Below are positions 1-18,410 of a stretch of 64,000 nucleotides of DNA, piece after piece. A program made the position numbers and the translations under genes. Numbering within the stretch: position 1 is the stretch's first letter; every line of letters starts with the position of its first letter. The notes beneath the pieces were generated by a model that was not told where the DNA came from, did no database searches, and saw only the letters and a list, made by a program, of their open reading frames with translations. Source of the stretch: Asterias rubens (taxonomy: Eukaryota > Echinodermata > Asteroidea > Forcipulatida > Asteriidae); NCBI RefSeq assembly GCF_902459465.1, contig NC_047066.1, positions 6,885,047 to 6,949,046 on the forward strand, read 5' to 3'.

Positions 1-2782
1 AACTGATCCGTTGCAAGTATTATATTTCAAACTTTAATGACATTTGGCTCAAAAAAAAATCAGGGCAATTTGCCAGTTTGTATGTCAGGTTGTTTTTTCT
101 CAGAAGAGAGAGGAAAAACACAGCAACGAAACGAAGGAGGCATGGAATACAATATGTATTGCCTGCAACAATGCCTTCTTAAGACCCCCTTACTGACGAT
201 CAAGCAGCTACTTGTATTGTGTTTTCTCTCCACTATTTACATGTAGGTGGGGGGGGGGAGAGGTTCAACCACACCAAGCAGTGAACAATTTACCTTATAA
301 AGCGGAGCAAAATGCTATGCAAAATGTGTCAGTTGCTACTAAAAAAATCACAATTTGCCTCGCAATTAGTGTGCAAAGAATTTGTCCCGTCAAAATATCT
401 TCCAGATGCAAAAAGTGCTGGATGAAATCATTCCCTGACATGATGCATGTAAAATTATGTTAGTGAGGTGCTACTCACATACATTGTACTTGAATGCAGT
501 GGTTCCAATGGTGGAACTCTCTATCTGAAATACGTGCATATAATGTGAACACACATCAAATTGCAAGTTGTCTAAAATGCATCTCCTCAGAGTTTGTGCC
601 AATGGTCCATGACCAGAAATACTGATGTGATGCCCTAACCTACTGCATCATGTGCCTTTGGGGGAAAATATATCAATGGGAGCAAACCTAACCTTGCATA
701 TATCATTAACTAATTTAGACCGTTCTACGTCATTCAATTGTAGGTGGCTTTGGTCCTAATTACTACAAAACAAACACTACGTAGCTTTGCCCTACATGTA
801 CCGTAATAGCAAGGACTTCCTCTATACATGTATGCATGTACATTAGGGAGGTAGTATGGTTACAGCAATGCAAAATGCATAGGTTTAGGTGAAGACTGCA
901 TACCGTTGTGGAATTCATACGTTTAGTGTAAATGTGTAATTTCAGATGTTGTCTCGCAATTTCAGAACCGTTGTGGTCCAACTGAGCCTACACAAATTCT
1001 TTAAAACCTACCCTTCTGTTTCTACCTCCATGGTATTATGTGTCATAGAGTAATTTAATAGGCATCATTGATCGGCATGGAAATACAGTGCATTTATAAA
1101 TGAGTACATGTACGTAACTGAGGGGTATTGATCATTGCATACATTTGTAGTACACACATAGTGTATGCTTAATTACATGTTTGTGTGACTGATATAAACG
1201 CCGTACCAGTGTACAAATTATATGTAAAAATGCAGAGGTACACACTGTACTCGTGAACATGTAGTTATTTGTACTAACACTAATATAAGTGTATTCTATG
1301 CATTATTGATCGGTATGACAGTTTTAAAAACTGCACGTATGATATATTTTTTTCTGTCCTTATCTTTAAGTTTAAGTGAGGGATTTGGATGCAGTAATTT
1401 CTTTTTTAATTTACATCAAATTGGAATTATATTTCCAACATGGCAAAAACCCCTAAGTCCAGTGTGGAGGTCACAGAGGCAATAGATCCTTCGTCCCATG
1501 AAATATGTTAATTGCACGTAGTGCGTGCGCACTTACATTTTATTTGGCAAAAAGATAGAATATCGTGCCATTTTGTACACAGCTAATGGGTGCATGGCGC
1601 ATACACGATTGCGCGTCTGCTTAGTGCACAACTCTATGGTGTTTGCCAACCAACAGGGTATGTACGCATCCGTGAATGTAATGAGCATATTTCATGAAAA
1701 GGGTCCATTGCCTCCATGCCTGGGTCACTGCCTTGGTGCCCTTTGAAATATTCCAGTAGAGATTCTAGTTTTTCTTAGCATCAGGCCATCATATTTTCAT
1801 ATATTTCCTCTTTTCAAAAAATTAAAAAGTGTTTATCTAAAACAGGAGGCAATTCTAACACCTTCTTGCATTTATGTTCTCACAGAAAATTGGATTTCCT
1901 TAAAATTAGGACAAGTGAACAAAAAAATCCATAAGTTATGATAAAATCAATGCAGTCCTCAACCCCTGGCTGAGAAGAAACTTGATTACTTCCTTAATTC
2001 CCTGTAGATTCTACCTTCTCAGACTGGTGCATTATGTTAAGTCAAATTAAGCACTGTGCTAAGCCAAATCCTATTATTCTTCAGCTAATTAACTAGCAGT
2101 ATGAATAGATCAATCATCACAAGACTGTCTAGGGTTAAGGGAGCAAGTGATGTATTTAACGCAATCAGCGGTTGGTGTATTTCTTATGTGTTACCAATGG
2201 AGCTTCCTTTTTGCTGTAGCGCTACATGTACTGTACATGGCTTAGCCCAGCACTCTGAGCAAAATACACTGTGCTACCCAGCACAGATTTCCCCCAGATT
2301 GCACTTCAGAAATGATGGCCCCGTATATCTGAACATGATAATCTTGTTGATCTGCTCTCCCTTGGTGGATTTATAGAGCCCAACAGTAAAATTGGTCTAG
2401 CTACCACACTGGTTATCATGTCCGCCATAATGCTACATTATGGCTACATGTACGTGTCTGCATCACATGCGTTATTCAGAAACTGGTAAGCACCATCTTT
2501 GCTTCCAGTGGGGTATGATCTTGCCCCGCCATTTCCCCCAAAAATGACTTGCTCGTTCATAACCCCTGGACGTGTGACTTTAAAATATCCAAATATATTT
2601 GATATTTTAATAAGTCCTGTGGCTGATTCTTCCTCGATCTTGTGTCACTGTCATGTGTCATGGATTTCGCCAACAATTTTAACAAGCGTGTATGCATGGC
2701 AGTCACTTTTGGTTAGTCAATCAGCTTTATTTTTCAGTGCTTCCTTGCGGTATGACTTCGAAGTGCGACGTCAGATGTTTAG

Positions 2783-3320
2783 TAGTGCTGGGCGAATAGT
2801 GAAATTTTGGTATTCGGTTACCGCTGGCCAACTATCCGAAATTAACCAGATATTCGAATAGGTTTTTTTTCGCCGATAGAGGGCGCTATTAAAAAAAAAA
2901 TAAATAACCGGATCTAATTTAAAGATGGCGATTTGCTAATTCTTTTGAACGTGATTGACTCTACGTGAAGGAAAACTTTCGTAATATTTGAACAATTACG
3001 TCAGAAATGTCATTGTTTTAACTCTTCACGGAGGTGAGCATAGTTAAATACTTAATTTATGCTGTTTTATGCTGTCTTAATAGAAGTTTCTTAAGGATTC
3101 AGACAAAACATTCCTATCAGTTGTCGCTTGACATCCGCGGATATTTGGATATTAAAAAATATCCGGTTACTTGGTTGTAATTACAGGACTATCCGGTTTA
3201 TATAAATAGGTATTCGCGCCCATTGCGGATATCTAATTAAGAAAAAAAAGGCATTCGCGGTTACGGATAGGAAAACCTATTCGCCATTAACCAGGTGTTC
3301 AAATTATTCGCCCAGGCCTA
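2783..3320. mobile_element. Non-autonomous hAT-type element with 8-bp target duplication
   Basis: The ends are TAGTGCTGGGCGAAT and, inverted, TAGGCCTGGGCGAAT. The element is flanked on both sides by ATGTTTAG (2775-2782 and 3321-3328). TAG-starting inverted ends with an 8-bp duplication are typical of hAT transposons. The interior is AT-rich, has repeated ATATCCGGTTA-like stretches and encodes no transposase. Confidence 0.85.
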
Positions 3321-3401
3321 ATGTTTAGGCTACCAAGCTCCAACCTAACTCCAAAATGTCGCCCTCTTGTGCTCAAGCATCATGTACAATACTCAATCCA
3401 T

Positions 3402-3580
3402 GAACAAGTTTGGGTGAGCGACTAGACAGGCTAGACTGACAAGAAACTGTGACGTACAATGTAGCTCTCCATATCAACCATGATCCAGTGCATTGTTCGA
3501 TAGTCAATCTCCCTGTGCTCTATGGTTTCTGGTTAGTCTATTTGGTGTAGTCAAGTTTAGTCGCTCACACGAACTTGCTC
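3402..3580. mobile_element. Hairpin MITE
   Basis: Imperfect inverted arms begin GAACAAGTTTGGGTGAGCGA and end with the complement (TCGCTCACACGAACTTGCTC). No coding capacity is visible. Confidence 0.6.
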
Positions 3581-6500
3581 CATGCTGATATACACTTATA
3601 ATACACCAATTCAGACAGAAGTCAATTTCCATCAACCTGCTGTACTGCATTTAACATGTGTGTACTCACTCACATGTAGTATACAGATTGAGAACTTTAC
3701 TGTATTAAATTACGTATACCCTTCCTCCCTGGTAATAAATACCATTCAAATTTGATTCTTTATAATAACAAAGTCTTTCATGGTAAACTCTTCATCCTTG
3801 AAATGTAACAGAAAATACCTCTCTTTTATTTCATCACAATATTAATGCCTGTCAGACATCTTCAGATACACGGAGTACAGCCTTGAAAGTCTTACCTACT
3901 GTAGCTCCCATTGGCAGAGATTATTGCACACAAACAAATTAATACACTTCAGGGTATAAATCAATTTATCATTTCTTATTGATCCAAACCAATAACCTGA
4001 CATCTTCACCACAATCAAACTTAGTTGCACCATTTTGGGAGTCAGTTGATTTCAATGTGTGTCGTCAGGCCAGACATCTACATGTGTCTGTCACATAGTG
4101 CGCTATGTGTTTAAAGAAAAGTACATGCCAAGCATCTCGCATTTTGTGCAATGCTCCAGGCGCGTATTTTTACTTTTACGCATTGTGCACAACGTATGAT
4201 GAGCACGTTAACTTCACAGCCTTTCGGTAATTTGACCCCCCCCCCACCCCCAAATGACAAACCATGGGCAGATACATGTAGCAGCCACGTGTGACGTCAG
4301 TTCAAAGAGTCAACAAAACAAAATGCTGTGTCTAGTTCAGAACAACTTCCTGCAGATGTTTTTCCAGTGTAGAGAGGTTGATAATTTTTGACCCAAAGTA
4401 CTAAAATCAAACAGTGGTTTTTCTCTCTTCTTTTTCATCGCTACACAATTATCGGTAATGTGGAGCTGTTCTTGATTTGCTGTTCTTTGCAGGGTTTGCC
4501 CTTAAATTGACAGCGACTGATCAGCGGGACCGTTTTGTTTGTCATTTCAATAGTCCGCCAGCCTGCTTACCGGCCCTCACTCATTTGGTCAGCGGGCCAA
4601 GGGAGGGCGCTGCTTTGACTGTTAAATATCAACCATGATCACGATGACTTAGTGTGCATATGGTTCCCATATAACAAAATGCCGGAATCTCTCCTCTTCA
4701 AAACAAAACATCACTCATGATCATTCAGCAGTAAGGCATGTTGCCAACAAACAAGCACACCGTGGCCTTTTCCATTAAAAATTGGCAGAAGTGGAAGCTG
4801 CTTCGAACTAAATGGAACAAAATTGGCATGAACTCACGATCATCAAGACATGACCTGGTGCAAGACAGGATGTGGTTCCGAACTAAGCCCATTATTAACG
4901 CACAAAAATAATATCAGCAGTCAGGAAATTACAGGTTCCATGACCTTTCACTATCTCGCTGCGAAATCGCAATGAATATAGTTTGGAAGGATTTCAGTCA
5001 GTGATTTCTGACTTTTTCCAATCAGTGACAAAATCTGGAAGTCATTTTTGTTCTTCACTCTCCGTTTCCTGGTCTTCACAAATTTACCCTTTTGTGGTGG
5101 CGTTCAATTCCGACAATTAAGCCCCTAAAGATGAATTTGGTTTTTAACCATGTTCAACGATTGGTTCTGCTTGCAGGACTTGGAAGCAAGCAGGCTGCTT
5201 ATATTTCATGAAATCATCAAGATTTTTGTGCTAAAATGTAACCTTTTTAAAAACAAAAACTGATTTAATACATTGTGTTCTTCAATGGTTTGTAATCTGC
5301 TGTTATGCAACCGTTGTTATACTCTGGTTACATTGTTATAAGTTTGTAACTTGGCAATGGTACCAAATTAATTTTCAGCTATTTAAAGTCTCGGAAACAG
5401 TTACCATATCCGACCTCCACTTCTTATAAGGTCACATGAGTGATTCATCTCAGCTCAGTGGTGAATGTGCGACTATAATTATTTTCTATCCTGACAATTT
5501 GTAGTACATTTACTTTGTACGTCAGGGCACCATGCGCACAAAAGGGATGTGCACCCACACACGTGGGTTTATGACTGTATCCAGACTGGGCATAACTTCT
5601 ATATATAATCCTGGAAAGCGTGTGACTATGTGTTGACATCTGCTCCTCCTTACAGGTTCGCTCGGTGGAGAGATCTAGATAATTCAGGATCTCAAGGATC
5701 TCATGTACGAGATTTGATGAGCTCATGTACCCTGCAGGGGCGTTACCAATTCTCAATTTGGATTGGAATTACTAGAAACAGTTAAACAGAAGCAGCAAGT
5801 TCTGTTTGAAAATTTAGGAAAATTAAACTCAGATCTTTCTGAATTTGGACAGAGAATTGTGGAGGTTGAATACAACAAGTTTTTTACAGGTTTCTATCAA
5901 ACACAAACCAAACAACAAATTTGTGCATGATTTTGTTTTTGTTCACGAACATAAACAAAACAAACACATTTCATTTTGGTTGTTGCTGACATTCATTTAT
6001 TTCAACGTGTTCCGAGTCTGAACCACTTTATTTTTTAAGAAATTAAGTTCAACGACACTAAACAGAAATTTGAGTATTTTTTATTGTCTCTTATTCTTAA
6101 TTTTGACTTTTTTTGTTTGATGAAAATATTTCATGATGATACACAGCAGATTATCCATTATTTTTTGGAAATGGCTTGTAGAGGGAACTCAAATCAAAGT
6201 GTTTATAACTTGCCTGGTGGGTTTGGTTTCACAACTTGTTGTCAAAATCAAAAATAAAGCAGTGAAAATGAAATATAAAAAAAACATGTATTTATTTTAC
6301 CCAATAAATCAGTAGGACTAGGTCAGATTTATCTGTTTCTCACAAGGGCACTACTATTATAGACTAAAAGATACATTTGATGAATAATCAATTTAAAAAC
6401 AGGAACATTTCCCGATCAATCATTGAATCAATTTCATTTTCTGACAAAAAAATGTCAAATGATCATCATGATGATAAACCGATTATTTTGATAAATAAAA

Positions 6501-7567
6501 TTGTCAACTTAAAAAATAACCATGATTCAATTCTTCAACTCTTTACAAATTTCAAATAATCATTCATTAATTAACAGTGCCTCTATCGGATGTAAATGCA
6601 CAATTTAAGTGCGAATCTGTCAACAATATTTCAAGAAAAACACCTGCAGAAACCGGCACGTGGCGGCCATTTTGAGAGGGCGTGTTACAATGTAAATTCA
6701 ATGTACATTGTACTATACCTGTACATGGTACATACAGTTACATGTACCATGCATTACAGTACAGTCTTGCATATCAAATTAATTTTCAGTAAAATTTAAA
6801 ACCGGTGTTTTTTTCATACGGACCTGTAAATGCTCCTGAAAGCGGATGGGTAAACTCTGAGCCATGGTGACTTAGAAGATCTATCCCTCTCCCTGAAAAT
6901 TAAGCACCCCGTCGGTGTATCCCTTTAGTTGTAAGGTTTTCCAAGGAAAGATATCCAACGTGATTTTATGCCAAAGTGGCCAGAAATGGCCGACATGTAC
7001 GAAGAGAGCTGAGCAAATAGTTCCGGTTGAATATTTAACAATTTTCCTACGCGAGGTGAAAATAAATTTCGTTCGTTAGATTCCAAACCAGTGATTTTTA
7101 ACTCGATAATTTTGCACAAATCGGACTTTTGAATGAGGATATGCAGTTAAATCGAAACTAAATTTATAATTATCCGGAGAAGTATGTTTAATGAATACTA
7201 CTTTGGGGGCGGATTAGCGGTGATTTGGCCTTGCCACATCGTCCTAATGTTAGCCTGCTGAATGAACTTTACGTCATCTTCGCTTGATCACATGCGCCTG
7301 CGGTCACTCGATGTGCGCGTGAAGGCTACATGATGATGGTTACTTGGGTTAGGGGAATTTGGTCAAATTGTTCAATGTTAGATTAATTGATGTGATGACA
7401 ATCACAAAACAAAACAAACAAATAAGTAACATAAATGTATAAAATAAACAAGAGGTCATGCACGTTTGCTCTGAGGGGGGCTAATTGAAGGTACTCAAAA
7501 GGGGGGCGGGAAACTGCTTCCTGAGGATCTATTAGCTGTTGGCCAACTGCAACATTGACTAAAAACA

Positions 7568-7810
7568 GGGCCCAATTTCATAGCGCTGCTAAGCACAAAA
7601 ATTTGCTAAGCATGAAATTTCTTCCTTGATAAAAACAGGATTACCAACCAAATTTCCGTTTGTTGCATATTGCTTGTTACTGGTATTTAGCTGTTGTTTG
7701 CTTATCCTGAAAATCAAGTGGAAATTTTGATGGTAATCCTGTTTTTATCAAGGAAGAAATTTCATGCTTAGCAAATTGTTGTGCTTAGCAGCTCTATGAA
7801 ATTGGGCCCA
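7568..7810. mobile_element. Hairpin MITE, GGGCCCAATTTCATAG family, complete copy
   Basis: The element starts GGGCCCAATTTCATAGCGCT and ends with the inverted form TATGAAATTGGGCCC. Internal arms (gcttagcatgaaatttctt and its complement) make nearly the whole element a hairpin of about 243 bp. A second complete copy is at 16627-16870. Degenerate copies are near 12784-12980, 15477-15560, 21176-21320, 28362-28551, 35822-35985 and 53840-53940. Confidence 0.8.
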
Positions 7811-8299
7811 GGTCTTTCGGCGATCTAGCCCGCCATGCCATTACCGCCCACCCAATCAAGAAAGTTCCAGAACTGGGAGGTAGGAGGGGGCGGCATCACT
7901 CATGACTGGTGATTGATACAATGATCATGGAGTGTCAAACCTGTTCAGTACCTTCAATACTATTATTATTATTCAAGAGTGAGTCATAATATCGTTTTCC
8001 GGGTTTCAACGGATGGGATGTACGATGGAGCCAAAGTTTCGCGTAAAAACCATTCATTTGTGAGCACACCCACTTTTCTTTAGTGTTGCACTCATTGGGA
8101 AAAAAAAGGCCCAAATTCTGCGGGTAGTAGTCCTGCACTGCATGGTTGGGCGGGTGCGTTAAATTCGTGCTGTGAACTAACCTTTTATTTTAATTTAGGC
8201 CTATCCTTCTTATGGGCCCATCGCAAGTTTGTGTTTGAAAAAAAAAGATGCGCTTGTCACTTTCGGCTTAAAAAGCACCATAACATTTATTGTTGACGG

Positions 8300-8356
8300 T
8301 TAAAGACACTGGACACTATTGGTAAGTTGTCAAAGACTAGTCTTCACAGTGTGTGT
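8300..8356. mobile_element. Fragment of the TTAA-flanked GTGGACACTATTGG MITE family (one end)
   Basis: The sequence matches the first ~57 bases of the complete copies listed elsewhere (TTAAAGACACTGGACACTAT then TCAAAGACTAGTCTTCACAG). The rest of the element is missing. Confidence 0.7.
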
Positions 8357-9584
8357 GTAACCCGGAAAAAGGGTACACTTGGAAAATAAATGAATAAAAC
8401 CGAATAAAAATGCTAACTATGGGTGAATACACTACCAAAGGATTAAGAAACTGTTTACCAACATGTAACAAAAGACTTCTAAGAAATAACAACCTACATG
8501 TACAGGGGTGCAATAAAACAGCTGAAGGGACAATGTAAACAGGAAAGGGCAATTAACTAGAACCTGGAATTAACTAACTTGAATAATAACACAATGAATT
8601 TTCTACCCCTACTACACTCGCCACTACTTAAATCCATTGTTGTCCTCAACAATGTTAAATTTACACAAATAGAAACTGAAATTAATTAACAGCAAAAATG
8701 AATTTAACCCAAAAGAAAACAAAGATACAAAATCACGGCCAAAAATAACTTAGACGAGCCATACGTATAATTTCCCTGAAACCCTTAACATTGAATGAAA
8801 CTTGGAGACTATGCAAAACCGGCCACCTTAGAGATTTAGGTAAAACCTCCAAGTACTTAATGTCAGTATGAGCATTGAGCCAGACAAAAGCCTTGAAAAG
8901 CTATTGTTCATTTTATCCGTGCACAAAAATATTCGCCATAAAAATTACCGTAGCCGTTTAACGAGAGGCATTTGTTGTTCCCATGAGAACTTGTACTTTT
9001 ATACAAATATTACCGAAAGGGTAAAAAATTGTGCATACACATTAAGCCGTGGCTATCTTTTAAAATTTGAACTACGATTCCAGTAATTTACTGCAAGAAT
9101 CTTGAGAAATTGGATTTCAGCAAACTCGGGCGGTGCAGGGACTAAAGGGTTAAAAGTTTGGGCGGGTTTCAAGTTTAAAAAAGAGAGGATAATATTGCTG
9201 GAAAAAACCCCAATACCAAACCCCATATTTTATATTTATTAAAGGAACTGCAAACACAATCTCTTTCAAAGGTAAGCCTATTGTTTGTATTATTGTAAAT
9301 AACATAATAATGTCATTGTTCAGTGATATTTCTGAATCACATTATAATGAGTGGTGAATTAAATTTGTCAACAGTTATTTTTCTATCTTTTTGATTAACT
9401 TGAATAACAAGTAGTTTTCCCTAAAAGATGAAGAATGAGTCGGTGGCAACAATAAGTTTCAAAAAAGTGTATTTTCTGAAAGTGTGGCTCTGGCAAACGC
9501 TTTGGTAATCGGCACCGATGTTTTCTATAGAGCCAAGGCTGGTGTCGCATGCAACTATGTCCTCTATGCAGTATACTACCCGGG

Positions 9585-9710
9585 GGACATTTATTGCATA
9601 TGCAATAATGTCCGCCGGACGGTTTTGCATATGCAATCGTGTCCCGCCCGGACGCTGCTACATAATGCAATTGTGTTCGCCCGGACACATTTGCATATGC
9701 AGTTGTGTCC
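9585..9710. repeat. Array of four palindromes with a TTGCATATGCAA core, 32-33 bp period
   Basis: Units start at 9585, 9617, 9650 and 9683. Each runs GGAC..TGCATATGCAA..GTCC, with the third unit degenerate. Degenerate relatives lie at 9547-9562 and 9914-9995. The core resembles paired POU-factor octamer half-sites, but no binding can be shown. The array ends about 760 bases upstream of the GUCD1 start codon. Confidence 0.75.
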
Positions 9711-10467
9711 GCCCCGTTCAAAACCGCCCTTGCAGTAAATTAAACGCCCTTGGTCGACGGAACACGTTCGCCAATTTTTACAAGCTTAGTGATGTTATGA
9801 ATGACATTGGAAATGTTCGGCCGTTGGGTAAGTTCGCTGCAATTAATCATACATGAGTATTCATGTTGCATATCCGTAGGTTCAGTGCATGCACGCTCGC
9901 TTACGGTTTTTGCATAGCCCCGGACACGATTGCTTGTGCAAAAGTTAGTGTCCGGAGCGGACAGTATTGCATGGCGGACACAATTGCATCTGACACCGGC
10001 ACAGTCAGAGAGATGAGCAGCCATTAAATTCTTTCAAGAGAGGGCGCTATTTAAATTTAGCGGTCCCCTTTTAAAAGTATTAATTCCTGACGTCTGGATG
10101 GTTGAAAAATCTCGTTTATTGATCTGGACGCGGCTTTAAAATTTACAGGGAACCCGTTTCATGTTTACATTCATCGATCAGCTGCAGTTCTCTGACAAAA
10201 CCACGGTCACGGAACTCTAGAAAACTCAATGCTTGCACTGCTTTTTCCCAGTTTTTGTAGTTTGTAAATATAAACATTGTTTTCATTTAGTTGGAAAGAT
10301 TGTTGGATACTAATGTTTCCCATACACATTCATGAGGAAACTACCCTTTTAAAACGATTTAGTGTAATGCAAATAGAGTACTGCTTAGCTACAGTGTGCA
10401 GTAAGTGATTGCAGCCGGTCTGTGTAAACTACTGAATCCGAACGTGTAGTTAAATAAAGTTGTAAGA

Positions 10468-16499
<6,032 letters not shown>

Positions 16500-16546
16500 C
16501 ATTAGTGAACAGATCTAAGGCTGAAGAGTCCACTCACCCCTGGCAA

Positions 16547-16552
16547 AATAAA
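16547..16552 (+). promoter_or_regulatory. Candidate polyadenylation signal of GUCD1
   Basis: A canonical AATAAA lies 48 bases after the GUCD1 stop codon. It is the first one downstream on the plus strand and precedes a tRNA-like repeat fragment. No transcript evidence is available, so use of this site is inferred. Confidence 0.5.
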
Positions 16553-16554
16553 TC

Positions 16555-16626
16555 CAGTTGTCACCCACCACAAAGGCATATCACTTGAGTGGGATTCGAA
16601 CCCACAACCTTAGCCATTCTAGAGCA
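16555..16626 (-). mobile_element. Truncated tRNA-like SINE head
   Basis: The minus strand reads GGTTGTGGGTTCGAATCC, a B-box-like motif, and is cut at 16626 by the hairpin MITE that follows. Its position just after the GUCD1 stop suggests the 3' UTR or immediate flank. Confidence 0.5.
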
Positions 16627-16870
16627 GGGCTCAATTTCATAGAGCTGCTAAGCACAAAAAATTGCTTAGCATGACATTTTTTGCCTTGATAAAAATAGGA
16701 TAACCAACCAAATTTCCACGTGTATTTCAGGATAAGCAAACAACAGCTGAATACCTGTAACAAGCAATATGCAACAAATGGAAATTTGGATGGTAATCCT
16801 GTTTCTATCAAGAAAGAAATTTCATGCTAAGCAATTTTTTGTGCTAAGCAGCTCTATGAAATTGGGCCCA
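16627..16870. mobile_element. Hairpin MITE, GGGCCCAATTTCATAG family, complete copy
   Basis: The ends GGGCTCAATTTCATAGAGCT and AGCTCTATGAAATTGGGCCC are inverted. The internal arms match the copy at 7568-7810 closely, in the same arrangement. Confidence 0.8.
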
Positions 16871-17222
16871 GGAGAGGGCGGGTTGTTAAACCTGTTTGTG
16901 CCCTGTGCTTATGCTGTCAATAATATTGTGCTTATCAGGTGCAGGAATTAATGAATGTGTCCGTTAAATTTTGAAGTTACAGGGTAATAAAATAATGTAA
17001 AACATTTGAAATCAAGCGTCTATGGCAGTAAAGGCGAATTCTTTCAGTGAATGCCAACATTTTTAATGTAAAATATCTTTTAAATTAGTGATCAGAGATG
17101 TATGAATTTTAACTTTGGATATCTAAAAAAAAAAAAACAAGGAATGGAAATACAGGGTTTGATTTGTGATAGTTTACCCATAATTTATAACGCTATCTCG
17201 TACTGCTGTGCTGTTACTGCAG

Positions 17223-17463
17223 TTTAAATGCAGTGGACACTATTGGTAATTACTCAAAATAATTATCGGCATAAAACCTTACTTGGTGACAAGTAATGGG
17301 GAGAGGTTGATGGTATAAAATATTGTGAGAAACCGCTCCCTCTGAAGTGCCATAGTTTTCGAGAAAGAAGTAATTTTCCACAAATTTGATTTTGAGACCT
17401 CAGATTTAGAACTTGAGGTCTCGAAATCAACCATCTAAATGCACACAACTTCGTGTGACAAGG

Positions 17464-17498
<35 letters not shown>

Positions 17499-17825
17499 GA
17501 CTTGTAATGCGCACATATCCACCCTGCTGGGTGTTCAAGGCGCAGTAAAACCAAAAACAAAACAAAAACAAAACACAACACAAAGAAAAACAAACAACAA
17601 AATTAGTCATTGAAAACCTGTGACATAAGATAAGTTTTGAGAAGAGACTTGAATTTTGCGGTACAAACACAAGATCAAGGTTATTTTTCTTTCATTATTA
17701 TCTCGCAAGTTCGATGACCAATTGAGTTCAAATTTTCACAGGTTTGTTATTTTATGCATATGTTGAGATACACCAACTGTGAAGGCTAGTCTTTGACAAT
17801 TACCAATAGTGTCCACTGCCTTTAA
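17223..17825. mobile_element. TTAA-flanked MITE interrupted by a retroposon-like insertion
   Basis: The outer ends TTTAAATGCAGTGGACACTA and CCAATAGTGTCCACTGCCTTTAAA belong to the GTGGACACTATTGG family. The interior (about 17462-17680) is foreign: an (AAT)n tract, then GCGCACATATCCACCCTGCT and an A-rich stretch. It is bracketed by CAAGGGT/CAAGGTT, which may be a target duplication. Confidence 0.7.
17467..17500. repeat. (AAT)n microsatellite
   Basis: About 11 uninterrupted AAT units, inside the insertion described above. Confidence 0.9.
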
Positions 17826-18056
17826 ATGCTGCATTTTGTTGAAAGCAGAATGCATGTGTGGCTTCAAAACCACTACTGTGCACACAATATTAATCACAAG
17901 GCAAAAAGAATAACAACTTGAAATAAATAGAAATAAAAAGAAACTAATATATATGATTGGTTACAATTTATTCACAATGCAAAATCTGATTTTTTTTTTA
18001 TATAGCCAGGTTATAAATTTACAATGGCATTATTATGCAGAAGACTGTAAGGACCT

Positions 18057-18410
18057 ATTCATAAATATCTCAGACAGTTTCGCTATTCCTATTGGTGGAG
18101 AGCGCGTCACATGGGGGTGTTTAAACGGTTGATAATGACCAGCTGGAGCTCTGTTTATAACTGGTTGTAGTCGGATACTACGCGCTAGTCTTGGTGCAAG
18201 ACGTTTCTTGTTACGTGCGATGTCGGTGAGTTGGCCGCACTGTGTGTGAAAGGAAAACAAGAACATCTTGCACCAAGACTACATCGCGCACGCAAGGATC
18301 CGGAAACTGGGCGTCTCAGTCATAACAATGCAACGCACGTCGGAAACGGATAAGTTTTACAGAGTTTCTTACTTTATTACGCCTTTTAACCAAAAAGGCA
18401 TTTATGAATG
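18057..18410. mobile_element. Hairpin element with ATTCATAAATA termini
   Basis: It begins ATTCATAAATATCTCAGACA and ends GGCATTTATGAAT. It shares CTATT..ATTGGTGGAGAGC with 29005-29105 (fragment) and with the complete relative at 52229-52555. Confidence 0.6.

Larger units (their letters stand above)
1..10467. other. Gene-free flank with MITEs
   Basis: No exon chain with recognisable protein similarity is visible on either strand. Open frames here are short and have no family features. The region holds homopolymer G or C tracts near 246 and 4239, a hAT-type element (2783-3320), hairpin MITEs (3402-3580, 7568-7810), a fragment of the TTAA MITE family (8300-8356) and a palindrome array (9585-9710). 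The stretch 5880-6600 is AT-rich and otherwise featureless. Confidence 0.7.

Noticed and set aside
1525-2861. Open frames of 73-120 codons on the plus strand
   Set aside because: No conserved motifs, and the last runs into the hAT-type element end; treated as non-coding.
6133-6559. Two neighbouring 60-codon open frames in AT-rich sequence
   Set aside because: Low-complexity composition (Ile, Lys, Asn), no recognisable domain and no plausible splice partners.
8868-9086. Plus-strand open frame of 72 codons
   Set aside because: No family similarity, no splice context and no codon bias; consistent with chance in AT-rich DNA.
9395-9856. Overlapping open frames on both strands
   Set aside because: They arise from the palindrome array, whose symmetry keeps several frames open at once.
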